From Patescibacteria group bacterium (GTDB taxonomy: Bacteria > Patescibacteriota > Minisyncoccia > Minisyncoccales > JAGOPM01), in assembly GCA_022710815.1 (NCBI GenBank), contig JAKLGF010000007.1:1-13228 (forward strand): a stretch of DNA of 13,228 nt. Direction: 5' to 3'. Under the pieces are notes generated by a model, which worked only from the letters and a program-made list of their open reading frames with translations, searched no databases and had not been told where the DNA came from. The first letter of the stretch is position 1. Every line of letters starts with the position of its first letter. Position numbers and translations under genes: made by a program. This document shows, piece after piece, positions 1-6,936 of this stretch.

Positions 1-48
1 CTCAAAGATTTTAGCTTCCTTAGTGTAGACCGCGATGTGAGCATTCAT
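1..48 (-). CDS. Start of an unidentified gene (5' fragment, runs off the window)
   Basis: Reading the minus strand from position 48, an ATG opens a frame of 16 codons that stays open to the window edge (begins MNAHIAVYTKEAKIFE). Its ATG overlaps the TGA of the phosphatase fragment at 45-47 in an ATGA stop/start overlap, which is the usual sign of translational coupling in an operon. The fragment is too short to name a family. Codons such as ATC, GCG and GTC are richer in GC than those of the plus-strand genes. It probably belongs to the same foreign or misjoined piece as the phosphatase fragment. Confidence 0.4.
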   Translation of the reverse strand, partial: MNAHIAVYTKEAKIFE

Positions 49-123
49 GATACGACCTTCAAAGCGACGGCTGTTATATCATCATTTTTCGGCTGCTGGG
101 CCATGAAGGCCTTCAGATCGCCA
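45..123 (-). CDS. C-terminal end of a PP2C/SpoIIE-type serine phosphatase (fragment)
   Basis: The minus-strand frame ending at a TGA (45-47) reads as about 26 residues containing LKAFMAQQPKNDDITAVALK. The 'xxDDITxxxLK' pattern close to the stop is the hallmark of the last strand of PP2C-like (SpoIIE/RsbU) serine phosphatases, where the Asp pair helps bind the catalytic metal. The match stops abruptly at about position 123, where the plus strand becomes secA. The fragment uses a TGA stop and GC-richer codons (CTG, GCC, CAG, GTC), unlike the rest of the window. The family call rests on this short motif only; the truncation at the junction is directly visible. Confidence 0.5.
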
Positions 124-1830
124 AGAACTCCATTAATAATCTCTGGAGTAATGGATGAAGCAGTAGAGAATTACCATAGTTTCTCTTTGATTGTTGATCA
201 GCTTAAAAAAGACATTGATTATGAACTAGATGAAAAGACTAGATCAATAAAGTTCATTCAAGGAGGAGAGCAGAAAGTGGTAAACATCTTAGGAAAAGAT
301 CCTTGGGCTGAAGTTGATTTGAAAACTGTTCATAGATTAGAGAATGCTCTTAAAGCCAAAGAGTTTTATCTTTTAGACAGAGAATATGTTGTTAAGGGTA
401 ATGAGATAATAATAGTAGACGAATTTACTGGAAGATTAATGCCAGGGCGCAGATGGTCTGATGGCTTACACCAAGCAGTTGAAGCCAAAGAACATACTCA
501 TGGTAATCCAGGAGTAGAAGTTAAACCAGAATCAATAACCTTGGCCACGGTTACATTTCAGAATTTATTCAGAAAATACAAAAAGCTTGCAGGAATGACA
601 GGAACAGCTTCTAGCTCAGCTGAAGAATTCTCCAAAGTTTACAATCTAGATGTGGTTGTTGTTCCTACTAACAAGCCCATGATTAGAAAAGATGGGGCAG
701 ATAAAGTTTACAAAAACGAGAAAGCTAAATACAGAGCTATTGTTCAAGATATTGCAGCTAAGCATAAAGCTGGTCAGCCAGTTTTGGTTGGTACTAGGTC
801 AATTGAAAAGAATGAATATTTGTCTAAGTTATTACAAATAGAGGGAGTGCCTCATCAGGTTTTGAATGCTAAAAAGCATGAGCAAGAAGCTCAGATTATT
901 GCTCAAGCTGGAAAGACAGGAGCAGTTACTATTGCTACTAATATGGCTGGAAGAGGAGTCGATATTATTTTAGGAGGCAATCCTCCATCAATTGGAGAAT
1001 CAGAACAAGTTAGAAATGCAGGTGGATTATGTGTAATAGGAACAGAACGCCATGAAGCCAGAAGAATTGATGATCAGCTCAGAGGAAGAGCAGGAAGACA
1101 GGGAGATCCTGGATTTTCTCAATTCTTTGTTTCCTTGGAAGATGATTTGATGCGTATTTTTGGAGGCCAACAAATCAAAGCCATGATGGAGGGCATGAAC
1201 TTCCCAGAAGATGAACCTATTGAACACAGATTAATCAATTCTGCTATTGAATCAGCCCAGAAAAGAGTTGAGGGCAGTTATTTTGATACTAGAAAATACC
1301 TTTTGGAATATGATGACGTAATGAACAAGCATAGAGAGGTATTTTACAAGAAAAGAAGAGAGTTGCTAGAAATGCCCAAAGATGAATTAGAAAAGAAATA
1401 TCATGATCTGATTGGACAGTATGGTTATTCTGATCAGGATTTTGCCAAGAAAAAAGAGGAAATAGGGCCAGAGAGATTCGAATTATTAATGAGGTTTGCC
1501 TATTTAAAGATTTTAGATACTCTTTGGATAGAGCATTTGGAAAGCATGGGCTATCTTAAAGAATCAGTGGGGATTAGAGCCTATGGCCACTTAGATCCTT
1601 TGGTAGAGTACAAAAATGAGGGATACAAGATGTTCCAGAGGCTTTTGGCAGCCATTGACCAAATGGCAATAGAAGCTTTCTTTAATATGCAGACCAAGGC
1701 TGATGTTGTTAAGGAAGAAAAGACCAGAATGGTCAAAGAAACAGGGGAAAACAAGCCCGGACGTAATGATAAATGCCCTTGCGGATCAGGTAAAAAATAC
1801 AAGTCATGCTGCTGGCCCAAGTATGATTAA
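124..1830 (+). CDS. secA: SecA preprotein translocase ATPase, N-terminally truncated at the window's left junction
   Basis: SecA is the cytosolic ATPase that pushes unfolded preproteins through SecYEG. The visible part starts inside nucleotide-binding domain 1 at RTPLIISG (124-147). It continues with the preprotein-binding region, IIIVDEFTGRLMPGRRWSDG, the AGMTGTA motif, and domain 2 with TNMAGRGVDI, GTERHEARRIDDQLRGRAGR and GDPG. The scaffold helix LDTLWIEHLESMGYL and a C-terminal zinc motif CPCGSGKKYKSCC follow. Walker A and about 200 N-terminal residues are missing because the sequence upstream of 124 is unrelated minus-strand coding DNA. The frame stays open by chance back to an ATG at 37 and to position 1, but residues before RTPLIISG do not resemble SecA ('RSP' replaces the expected 'DEA'), so no authentic start exists here. 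The helical wing domain is also short: about 27 residues between RRELLE and KKEEIG against about 80 in E. coli. Family certain; completeness not. Confidence 0.93.
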   Translation, partial: RTPLIISGVMDEAVENYHSFSLIVDQLKKDIDYELDEKTRSIKFIQGGEQKVVNILGKDPWAEVDLKTVHRLENALKAKEFYLLDREYVVKGNEIIIVDEFTGRLMPGRRWSDGLHQAVEAKEHTHGNPGVEVKPESITLATVTFQNLFRKYKKLAGMTGTASSSAEEFSKVYNLDVVVVPTNKPMIRKDGADKVYKNEKAKYRAIVQDIAAKHKAGQPVLVGTRSIEKNEYLSKLLQIEGVPHQVLNAKKHEQEAQIIAQAGKTGAVTIATNMAGRGVDIILGGNPPSIGESEQVRNAGGLCVIGTERHEARRIDDQLRGRAGRQGDPGFSQFFVSLEDDLMRIFGGQQIKAMMEGMNFPEDEPIEHRLINSAIESAQKRVEGSYFDTRKYLLEYDDVMNKHREVFYKKRRELLEMPKDELEKKYHDLIGQYGYSDQDFAKKKEEIGPERFELLMRFAYLKILDTLWIEHLESMGYLKESVGIRAYGHLDPLVEYKNEGYKMFQRLLAAIDQMAIEAFFNMQTKADVVKEEKTRMVKETGENKPGRNDKCPCGSGKKYKSCCWPKYD

Positions 1831-1835
1831 AATAA

Positions 1836-1864
1836 TTGACATTTTGGCCAAAAGAATGTATTAT
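1836..1864 (+). promoter_or_regulatory. Sigma-70-type promoter for secDF
   Basis: A consensus -35 box TTGACA (1836-1841) is followed, after exactly 17 bases, by a -10 box TATTAT (1859-1864, one mismatch from consensus). It begins 5 bases after the secA stop codon. Transcription would start near 1871, only about 5 bases before the secD ATG at 1876, so the mRNA would be nearly leaderless. No Shine-Dalgarno sequence lies in the 12 bases before the ATG. The promoter lets secDF be transcribed independently of secA. Confidence 0.75.
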
Positions 1865-1875
1865 AAAAAAGACTT

Positions 1876-3336
1876 ATGACAAGCAAAACCACAATATATG
1901 TAGCGATAGTCTGCACTATCCTAGTAACTTTTTTTGCTGGATTTTACGCTTATCCGGCTCCATTTAACCAATTTGCAGATCAGGTGGAAAAAACCGCCCA
2001 TATTAAAATTCCTAAGTTCCCAGAAAAGAACTATAGGCTCGGCCTTGATTTGAGAGGAGGAGTTGAACTTTTGTATGAAATCGACTTGTCTCAAATAAAA
2101 GACGGAGATTTTAAGACAGCTACCGAGGTTCTTAAAGAGTCAGTAGAAAGAAGACTTGTTGAAAAACAAGTTGTTTCTGAAGCTGAAATTCAGATTCAAA
2201 AAGACCAGGATAAATATCTTTTAAGCGTTAAGATCCCTGGTATTGGAGATCCTAAACAGGCTATTAATGAAATTGGAACAATGCCTAATTTGGAATTCAG
2301 AGAACAAGGACCTAATTTTGAAATTGCTGTTAAGAAAAGAGAAGAATTTAATAATCTAACTGGAGAGCAACAAGCTCAATTGATGAAAGATATGACTGAG
2401 TATCAGGAAACCGGAACTCTTAAAGGAAGACCGGCTGCTGATATTGAAGCCATAAAACAATGGGATCTTGGATTCTCTGATCCATTCTTGCCCGGTCAGC
2501 TTACTGGAAGATATATTGAAAAAGCTACTGTTGAAATGGAACAAACAGGAGCTAATGCTGTTGTAGCTTTGAAATTCAATGCTGAAGGAGCTAAACTTTT
2601 TGAAGAAATAACAGGAAGAAATATTGATAAACTCTTGGCCATATATATTGATGGGGAAATGATTTCTGCCCCAGTAGTTAAAAGCAAGATTAGTGGAGGC
2701 AATGCTCAAATCAGCGGAAACTTCACTGTTGAGCAGGCTACTAAATTAGCTAATAATCTTAATGAAGGAGCTTTGCCAGTGCCAGTTCAATTGATTTCTC
2801 AAAAAACAGTTGGCCCAACATTGGGAGAAGAATCTTTGCAAAAAACCCTTAAAGCTGGGTTAATTGGATTTATCTTAGTGGCCATATTCATGATTGTTGT
2901 TTATCACTTGGCCGGATTCTTAGCCAGTATCTCATTATTTGTTTATGTAGTTCTAACCTTGGCATTATTTAAGCTTTTTGGCTTTACTCTTACTTTGCCA
3001 GGAATTGGAGCTTTGATTTTATCTTTAGGTATGGCAGTGGATGCTAATGTTTTGATTTTCTCCAGAATGAGAGAAGAACTGAAATTAGGAAAAGGATTTG
3101 CTTTGGCCGTTGAAGAGGGAAGTAATAGAGCTTGGCCAGCCATTAGAGATGGAAACCTTAATACTTTGTTTGAAGTATTCATTTTATTCATGTTTGGAGC
3201 AGGATTTGTTAAGGGATTTGCTACTACCTTAGGAATTGGTATTATTTTGAGTTTATTCTGCGCAGTCTATGTCTCCAGATTCTTATTGCTAGCATTTGCA
3301 GGAAGCAAATTAGAGAAAATAACATGGCTTTGGTAA
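1876..3336 (+). CDS. secD: SecD, protein-export membrane subunit
   Basis: SecD pairs with SecF in the membrane and uses the proton-motive force to pull translocating proteins out of SecYEG. The 486-residue product has a first membrane helix at about residues 6-26, then the signature GLDLRGG (56-62) opening the large extracytoplasmic P1 region. A block of five membrane helices follows from about residue 320. The proton-relay motif GMAVDANVLIF is present, with its aspartate at about residue 389 (Asp519 in E. coli). It is shorter than E. coli SecD (615 residues), as in many bacteria that keep secD and secF as separate genes. The conserved 'DAN/DSN' of a later helix reads DGN here. The ATG at 1876 is chosen because it follows the promoter at the right distance and precedes the first membrane helix. 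secF starts 4 bases after its stop. Confidence 0.95.
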   Translation: MTSKTTIYVAIVCTILVTFFAGFYAYPAPFNQFADQVEKTAHIKIPKFPEKNYRLGLDLRGGVELLYEIDLSQIKDGDFKTATEVLKESVERRLVEKQVVSEAEIQIQKDQDKYLLSVKIPGIGDPKQAINEIGTMPNLEFREQGPNFEIAVKKREEFNNLTGEQQAQLMKDMTEYQETGTLKGRPAADIEAIKQWDLGFSDPFLPGQLTGRYIEKATVEMEQTGANAVVALKFNAEGAKLFEEITGRNIDKLLAIYIDGEMISAPVVKSKISGGNAQISGNFTVEQATKLANNLNEGALPVPVQLISQKTVGPTLGEESLQKTLKAGLIGFILVAIFMIVVYHLAGFLASISLFVYVVLTLALFKLFGFTLTLPGIGALILSLGMAVDANVLIFSRMREELKLGKGFALAVEEGSNRAWPAIRDGNLNTLFEVFILFMFGAGFVKGFATTLGIGIILSLFCAVYVSRFLLLAFAGSKLEKITWLW

Positions 3337-3340
3337 ACAT

Positions 3341-4276
3341 ATGAATTTCAATTTCTTAAAATATAAAAACGTATACTTCACAATTTCTACCACTTTAATC
3401 ATTTTAAGCATTATTAGCTTTATAATGTATGGTTTGAATTTCGGAATTGACTTTTCTCAGGGAGCAGTTTTAAATGTTTCCTTTGCAGGAAATGCTCCTC
3501 AGGTTAATCAGATTAAAGATGTGGTTGCTAAATACACTAAACAAGAAGCAACAATCAGACCTATTGGAGATGGATCAGTAGAAATTACTTTCTTGGTTAA
3601 TAAAGATCAGAAATCTATTACAGCAGAAGATAGAGCTAAGATTGAGAACATTAAATCTGAATTAGATAAGGAATTTAAGATTAATCCAGATAAGACCTAT
3701 GTCGAAGAAGTTAGCTCTGTTGTGGGAAGCAGGGTACAGCAAAAGACCTGGCAGGCCTTGCTCTATACCACCCTATTTATCATTTTTTTCGTCTGGATAG
3801 CCTTTAAAAAGGTGTCTAGACCAGTCAGCTCCTGGATGTATGGTGTGGCTGCCGTAGTGGCCTTGCTCCATGATGTTATTATCCCTGTTGGAATCTTCTC
3901 AATTTTGGGCCATTTCTATGGAATCCAGTTTACCTTGCCCATTGTCACTGCCCTATTGACAGTTTATGGATATTCTGTTATGGATACTATAGTCGTGTTC
4001 GACCGAATTAGGGAGAATCTTTTAAGGCGCTCAGTAGCTAATTTCGAGGATGCGATTAATAAGAGCTTAAATGAAGTGGCTGGAAGATCATTGGCCACTG
4101 CGTTTACAACACTTTTGCCTCTATTAGCCATATACTTTATGGGAGGTGAAAGCTTAAAATATTTTGCCTTAGCTTTATTGCTGGGCATTACATTTGGAAC
4201 TTATTCATCTATCTTTTTGGCCAGTCCGCTTTTATTAGCTTGGTCAAAGGATAAGCTACAAACCAACAAAAAATAA
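3341..4276 (+). CDS. secF: SecF, protein-export membrane subunit
   Basis: SecF is the second half of the proton-driven SecDF complex. The 311-residue product has an N-terminal membrane helix (about 12-31), the family signature in the form GIDFSQGAVL (35-44), a periplasmic-type domain, and five C-terminal helices. The conserved DTIVVFDRIRENL has its proton-relay Asp at about residue 215 (Asp213 in E. coli), followed by GGESLKYFALALLLGI. Two departures from the usual pattern are visible: 'FSQG' where most SecF have 'FTGG', and 'VMD' where 'IND' is common. Length is normal for the family. It begins 4 bases after the secD stop and has no Shine-Dalgarno sequence, so translation is probably coupled to secD. 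The regulator gene follows after 9 bases. Confidence 0.95.
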   Translation: MNFNFLKYKNVYFTISTTLIILSIISFIMYGLNFGIDFSQGAVLNVSFAGNAPQVNQIKDVVAKYTKQEATIRPIGDGSVEITFLVNKDQKSITAEDRAKIENIKSELDKEFKINPDKTYVEEVSSVVGSRVQQKTWQALLYTTLFIIFFVWIAFKKVSRPVSSWMYGVAAVVALLHDVIIPVGIFSILGHFYGIQFTLPIVTALLTVYGYSVMDTIVVFDRIRENLLRRSVANFEDAINKSLNEVAGRSLATAFTTLLPLLAIYFMGGESLKYFALALLLGITFGTYSSIFLASPLLLAWSKDKLQTNKK

Positions 4277-4285
4277 TTTAAATAT

Positions 4286-5287
4286 ATGGAGCCGCAAATT
4301 AATTACGCACAATTGTGCCAATCATTGCTCAAAGACCTTCCTGGAAGGTCTAAAGATGTATTGCAAAGGCGCTTTGGCTTAAATCAAAAAGAAAGAGACA
4401 CTCTCGAAAAAATTGGAGAGGAATTTGGCATAACCAGAGAAAGGGTTAGGCAGATTCAGGAAAAAGCTATTCAGCAAATCAAAGAAACAAAGAAAGATTT
4501 GCTTAAGAAGCCTTTCGCTGCTTTAGCTTCCGCATTCAAAAAGAGTGGCGGAATCAAGAGAGAAGATGTTGCTTTGGAAGAATTAGGCGGCTCTAATTAC
4601 CAAAACCAGATTTTCTTTCTTTTGAATCTCTCACCAGAATTTGTCAGACATTCTGAAACAAAGGATTTACATCCTTTCTGGTCTATTGATGACAATGCTG
4701 TTACTGCTACTACTAATGAAATCTCTAATTTCGTTAATTACTTAACTGACAAGAAACAATTAGTCACTTTGACTGATTACAAGCCTAAGACTTTGCAAAA
4801 CAATGTTTTCAAGTCAGCTATTAATCTTTCTAGAAGTGTTGCTAAGAATGCAGACGGACTTTATGGTTTGATTGATTGGCCCGAGGTCAATCCTAAGAAT
4901 ATTAAAGATAAGGCCTATTTAATCTTGAAGAAAGAAAGCAAGCCTTTACACTTCTCATATATCTATTCTTCAATTACTAATGGATCACAGGAAGAAGCCA
5001 AAAAGGTTTTACTCCAGAGCGTCCATAATGAATTGATCCGCAATCCAGAATTCGTTTTAATTGGTAGAGGAATCTATGCCCTAAAGGAATGGGGATACAA
5101 GCCAGGATGGGTTAAAGATATTTTAGTCCAGACCTTGCAGACATCAAGCAAGCCAATGCCCAAAGACGAACTCATTTCTCAGGTTATGAACCAGAGACAG
5201 GTTAAGAAAAGCACTATCTTATTGAATTTATCCGATAAAAAGTTTTTTGCTAAAGATAAAGAAGGCAACTATACTTTGAAATGCTAA
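4286..5287 (+). CDS. Sigma-70 region 4 / HARE-HTH fusion protein, putative transcription regulator
   Basis: Residues about 10-66 form a sigma-70 region 4-like DNA-binding domain: LPGRSKDVLQRRFGL, then a helix-turn-helix IGEEFGITRERVRQIQEKAI. Region 4 is the part of a sigma factor that reads the -35 box. Regions 2 and 3, needed for -10 recognition and promoter melting, are absent, so this is not a complete sigma factor. After a middle segment of unknown fold, residues about 207-268 (DKAYLILKKESKPLHFSYIY onward, ending near GRGIYALKEWG) resemble the HARE-HTH winged helix also found in the RNA polymerase delta subunit. A second winged-helix-like segment (about 275-333) ends the protein. I infer a transcription regulator or RNA polymerase accessory factor. 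It follows secF by 9 bases and its last codons overlap the next frame by 7 bases. A 19-base palindrome lies at 4333-4351, inside its own 5' end. Confidence 0.8.
   Translation: MEPQINYAQLCQSLLKDLPGRSKDVLQRRFGLNQKERDTLEKIGEEFGITRERVRQIQEKAIQQIKETKKDLLKKPFAALASAFKKSGGIKREDVALEELGGSNYQNQIFFLLNLSPEFVRHSETKDLHPFWSIDDNAVTATTNEISNFVNYLTDKKQLVTLTDYKPKTLQNNVFKSAINLSRSVAKNADGLYGLIDWPEVNPKNIKDKAYLILKKESKPLHFSYIYSSITNGSQEEAKKVLLQSVHNELIRNPEFVLIGRGIYALKEWGYKPGWVKDILVQTLQTSSKPMPKDELISQVMNQRQVKKSTILLNLSDKKFFAKDKEGNYTLKC
4333..4351. repeat. Perfect 19-base palindrome inside the 5' end of the sigma4/HARE gene
   Basis: Arms AGACCTTCC and GGAAGGTCT are exact 9-base reverse complements around a single central T. 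It lies 47 bases downstream of the ATG and encodes DLPGRS of the sigma region 4 domain. With a one-base centre it suits binding by a protein dimer better than a tight RNA hairpin. An autoregulatory operator is possible but unproven; it may also be coincidence. Confidence 0.4.
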
Positions 5288-5526
5288 ATTTTTTCCCAAT
5301 TGGGATAAACATTTTGATTGTCCTGACACTATTGTCCTGGCCAATCTACTACGTTCTTTTTTACATGTGGACTATTATGCCAGGAGATACAAAAAGGCAG
5401 CCTAAGCCTGCCTTTTTTGTGTCTTTGTTTTGGACTTTCAAGACATTTCTCTGGGGAATTGTCGTGGTCTTTCTTATTTCTCTAATTTTATTTATAATTG
5501 AGATAATAAAGGGAACGGCTTTTTAA
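5281..5526 (+). CDS. Small two-helix membrane protein of unknown function
   Basis: The 81-residue product has one hydrophobic segment at about residues 6-30 and a second at about 47-77, separated by a short polar loop (GDTKRQPKP). The lysines and arginine lie in the loop, so the loop is probably cytoplasmic and both ends outside, a helical hairpin. No family motif is recognised. Its ATG overlaps the end of the regulator gene by 7 bases, and the next gene starts 9 bases after its stop, so it sits in a run of coupled genes. Together with the next two genes it may form a membrane complex with the ATPase at 6937. One oddity weakens the call: a terminator-shaped hairpin at 5391-5418 lies inside the frame, coding for part of the loop and the start of the second helix. 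The two clean hydrophobic segments still favour a real protein. Confidence 0.65.
   Translation: MLNFFPIGINILIVLTLLSWPIYYVLFYMWTIMPGDTKRQPKPAFFVSLFWTFKTFLWGIVVVFLISLILFIIEIIKGTAF
5391..5418 (+). terminator. Terminator-shaped hairpin inside the small membrane protein gene
   Basis: AAAAAGGCAG (5391-5400) and CTGCCTTTTT (5408-5417) are perfect 10-base inverted arms around a 7-base loop, and the 3' side ends in six T. This is the shape of a Rho-independent terminator with a short GC core, and the only such structure seen in the window. It lies about 110 bases into an open reading frame, so it may attenuate transcription from secDF and the regulator into the downstream genes, or have no function. 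Confidence 0.45.
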
Positions 5527-5535
5527 ATTTTTACA

Positions 5536-6921
5536 ATGACATTTCCGCCGGAGATAGGTTTTGTCCTAGAACAATTTTTATTGATCCTCTGGGCTGCTTT
5601 TAAGTCATTTTGGTGGGTATACCCTCCCTTTTTTCTTTTCAACAAAATTCAAAAATATTACTTTTATTGGATTAATTGGGATTTTTGGTTTGCTCGTATG
5701 AAGTGGATTGTGGTTGAAATCATTCCACCCCGCGATTTAACCAAAACTTTCAAGTCCATGGAGGATGTTGTTGGAGGCCTATGGGGTCCAATGTATTATC
5801 CTGCCAACTGGAGAGAGCTTTGGCTGGAAGGCCAGCCCCAGTTTTATGGCGGTCCTTTATGGATGACTTTTGAAATTGCAGCCACTGGAGGCAAGATTCA
5901 TTTCTATGCCAGAATGCCTAAGGGCTTGCGTAATAATTTTGAAGCTACTTTGTATGCTCAATATCCTGATGTTGAGATTTTTGAAGTTGAGGACTATACC
6001 CAAAAGATTCCCCAAGAAATTCCTGACAAAGATTGGGATGTTAAGGGAGAAGATTACATGCTTCTTAGAGAAGATGCTTATCCCCTCAAGACTTATCAGC
6101 AATTCTTTGAACCTCAATTGGGAATGATTACTGAAGAGCGCTTGATTGATCCTATTCATTCCTTGATGGAAGGATTAAACAAAGGAAAGCCTGGAGATAA
6201 TGTTTGGTTTCAAATCGGATTAATTCCTATTACTTCTAAAAGTGTAGTAGATGTGGGCAAGGTTCCTGCTTACAGAGGAAAAGATTGGGATGGATGTGTT
6301 TCAGTTCTGACCAACAAGCTAGCTAAAAGAAAAGCTCCACCAGGCCCAATATCAGCAGCTGGTGAATGGAAGAAATTAACCGATGCTACTTTTATTGAAA
6401 AAGGAATTAATCAATTGGTGGGAAGCAATCCTCCTAGTTATGCTGCCCCTAAAGCAGAAGTTACCTCAGCTGATACTAATCTGACTCCTGGAGAAAGAGA
6501 AGCGCTCACTGCTGTTGAGAACAAAGCTTCAAAAAGATTGTTTACTATTTGGCTCAGAAGTGTTTATGTCTGTAACAAGAATCTTCCTCATGATACTGGA
6601 TCTTGGGGAGCGCCCAGAAATTATGTCCATCACTTAGCTGGATACAATGGATTGAGATTCTGTCCCAGAACTAGAACCAAGATTAATTATTTCTTAAGAG
6701 ACAGGAGATTATATTTGCGCAAAAGGCAATTTATCCGCAGATATGCCACAGCCACTCCGCCTGGAGCCACATTTGATTATTGGTTCAAAGGAGGAATGCT
6801 TATGGTCATGAACATTGAAGAAATTGCTACCTTGTTTCACTTCCCAGCTCAATTCAATCCTGTGGGAACTCCAAGAGTGGAATTCAAGAAGAGTGAGCCA
6901 CCAACAAATTTGCCCGTTTAA
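5536..6921 (+). CDS. Membrane-anchored protein of unknown function, partner of the downstream VirD4-like ATPase
   Basis: The 461-residue product starts with a tryptophan- and phenylalanine-rich hydrophobic stretch (about residues 8-35), likely one membrane helix or a re-entrant pair. A large soluble part follows. Its first half, about 55-170, carries IVVEIIPPRDLTKTFKSMED, then FEIAATGGKIHFYARMPKGL, then LYAQYPDVEIFEVEDYT. I recall this pattern from candidate-phyla proteins encoded next to conjugation-type ATPases (a DUF8128-like family), but I cannot confirm the family name. No catalytic motif is visible. Residues about 310-345 look like a flexible linker, and the C-terminal third is rich in aromatic and basic residues. 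It starts 9 bases after the small membrane protein and ends 15 bases before the ATPase gene. I infer that it provides the membrane or substrate-binding part of a complex driven by that ATPase. Confidence 0.75.
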   Translation: MTFPPEIGFVLEQFLLILWAAFKSFWWVYPPFFLFNKIQKYYFYWINWDFWFARMKWIVVEIIPPRDLTKTFKSMEDVVGGLWGPMYYPANWRELWLEGQPQFYGGPLWMTFEIAATGGKIHFYARMPKGLRNNFEATLYAQYPDVEIFEVEDYTQKIPQEIPDKDWDVKGEDYMLLREDAYPLKTYQQFFEPQLGMITEERLIDPIHSLMEGLNKGKPGDNVWFQIGLIPITSKSVVDVGKVPAYRGKDWDGCVSVLTNKLAKRKAPPGPISAAGEWKKLTDATFIEKGINQLVGSNPPSYAAPKAEVTSADTNLTPGEREALTAVENKASKRLFTIWLRSVYVCNKNLPHDTGSWGAPRNYVHHLAGYNGLRFCPRTRTKINYFLRDRRLYLRKRQFIRRYATATPPGATFDYWFKGGMLMVMNIEEIATLFHFPAQFNPVGTPRVEFKKSEPPTNLPV

Positions 6922-6936
6922 TTTTTATTTACCCCT

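Noticed and set aside
37..123. ATG at 37 as the true start of secA.
   Set aside because: Residues 1-29 of that frame do not resemble SecA, and the same bases encode a recognisable phosphatase end on the other strand. The start is a by-product of the junction.
3956..3984. TTGACA inside secF as a promoter for the downstream regulator gene.
   Set aside because: At 16-18 base spacing the -10 positions read TTATGG, TATGGA or ATGGAT, poor matches, and the site lies about 300 bases upstream of the next gene.
5470..5498. TATAAT (5493-5498) as a promoter for the 461-residue protein gene.
   Set aside because: The -35 position holds only TTTCTT, and the box lies in the AT-rich coding end of a membrane helix where such matches are common by chance. 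It remains possible but unsupported.
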